Shown here in pieces: positions 7,451 to 7,666 of a stretch of 7,666 bases of DNA. The translations under genes and the position numbers were made by a program. The notes under the pieces were generated by a model. It saw nothing but the letters and a program-made list of their open reading frames with translations, had not been told where the DNA came from and did no database searches. The stretch lies in NCBI GenBank assembly GCA_937899145.1, contig CALBPW010000166.1:1-7666 (forward strand), given 5' to 3'. How positions within the stretch are numbered: position 1 is the stretch's first letter; each line of letters starts with the position of its first letter. Source of the DNA: an uncultured Bacteroidota bacterium. GTDB taxonomy: Bacteria; Bacteroidota; Bacteroidia; Bacteroidales; SZUA-534.

Positions 7451-7653
7451 TATTAGGTCAGATTTGCCACGCCACCACCGAAGGCGTCTCACTACTTGGC
7501 ATAAGCGAGGCGGCAACACGGCTCGGGCTGCACACGGTTTGCGGGAAGGCGTTTATAAACAACAAGATACGGGCGTGTTTGAAAACCTTTCAAAAAAATC
7601 CGCCCGAAATTTTTGCTTTTCACTTTTTTTTTTTACTTGCTTTGGCATTGTAA
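7438..7653 (+). pseudogene. Remnant of a C39-peptidase peptide/bacteriocin ABC transporter
   Basis: An open frame without a credible start runs from after TAA 7435-7437 to TAA 7651-7653. Residues from 7462-7536 read ICHATTEGVSLLGISEAA then TRLGLHT. This matches the middle of the C39 peptidase domain found at the N terminus of ABC transporters that cleave double-glycine leaders and export bacteriocins or other peptides (typical pattern TxEGVSLLGISDAAExIGFRT). The catalytic Cys block (DCGPAC) that should lie about 30 residues earlier is missing, as are the catalytic His/Asp region, the membrane domain and the ATPase. After LHT the frame loses similarity and ends in a low-complexity hydrophobic tail encoded partly by an 11-T run, so it is a fragment and not a functional gene. 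The GC-rich part (56 of 86 bases, 7465-7550) differs from the neighbouring genes. Family assignment is from recalled motif patterns. The rest of the tail, 7537-7666, shows nothing else I can support. Confidence 0.62.
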
Positions 7654-7666
7654 ATCCAATGTGCAC

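Noticed and set aside
7646..7661. CATTG...CAATG inverted repeat near the right edge
   Set aside because: Only 5 bp, AT-rich and with no T-run after it; expected by chance, and the window ends before any context can be judged.
1..7666. tRNA, rRNA, CRISPR array, intact insertion sequence or prophage genes
   Set aside because: I saw no spaced direct repeats, transposase motifs or tRNA-like cloverleaf sequences on either strand. Nearly all the DNA is explained by the five genes.

Overview
The window looks like chromosomal DNA from a member of the Bacteroidota, probably Bacteroidales or a related order. It carries core genes of the type IX secretion system (T9SS), which is confined to this phylum. 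It also has exact matches to the Bacteroidota -7 promoter motif TAnnTTTG in two intergenic gaps. Most genes lack a Shine-Dalgarno sequence, and base composition is AT-leaning except for one short islet near the right end.

Layout from left to right: (1) minus strand 1-766, the first 255 codons of gldJ, a T9SS/gliding lipoprotein with a formylglycine-generating-enzyme-like fold, cut by the window edge. (2) Minus strand 831-1781, a PorP/SprF-family outer-membrane protein. (3) An 86-bp divergent intergenic region. (4) Plus strand 1868-5614, porU, the gingipain-like (C25) sortase of the T9SS with its own C-terminal sorting domain. (5) Plus strand 5661-6860, porV, the outer-membrane shuttle/attachment beta-barrel. 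(6) Plus strand 6939-7418, ispF, an isoprenoid (MEP pathway) enzyme. (7) A 248-bp tail without an intact gene, holding a possible terminator and a GC-rich remnant that reads as the middle of a C39 peptidase domain from a peptide-exporting ABC transporter.

The first four genes act together. GldJ supports the periplasmic ring/motor part of the T9SS. PorP/SprF proteins sit in the outer membrane and serve cargo attachment or ring docking. PorV collects CTD-bearing cargo from the SprA translocon, and PorU removes the CTD and links the cargo to the surface. ispF is probably a co-directional housekeeping passenger. Both tracks (gldJ and porV) carry an exact TATATTTG box just upstream of the ATG, so these genes may be transcribed from their own promoters as well as by read-through.

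I see no undescribed multi-gene system. The main unexpected item is the C39 peptidase remnant after ispF. Two leftmost-start calls (TTG for porU and porV) should be replaced by downstream ATGs; for porV the TTG falls inside the promoter motif.
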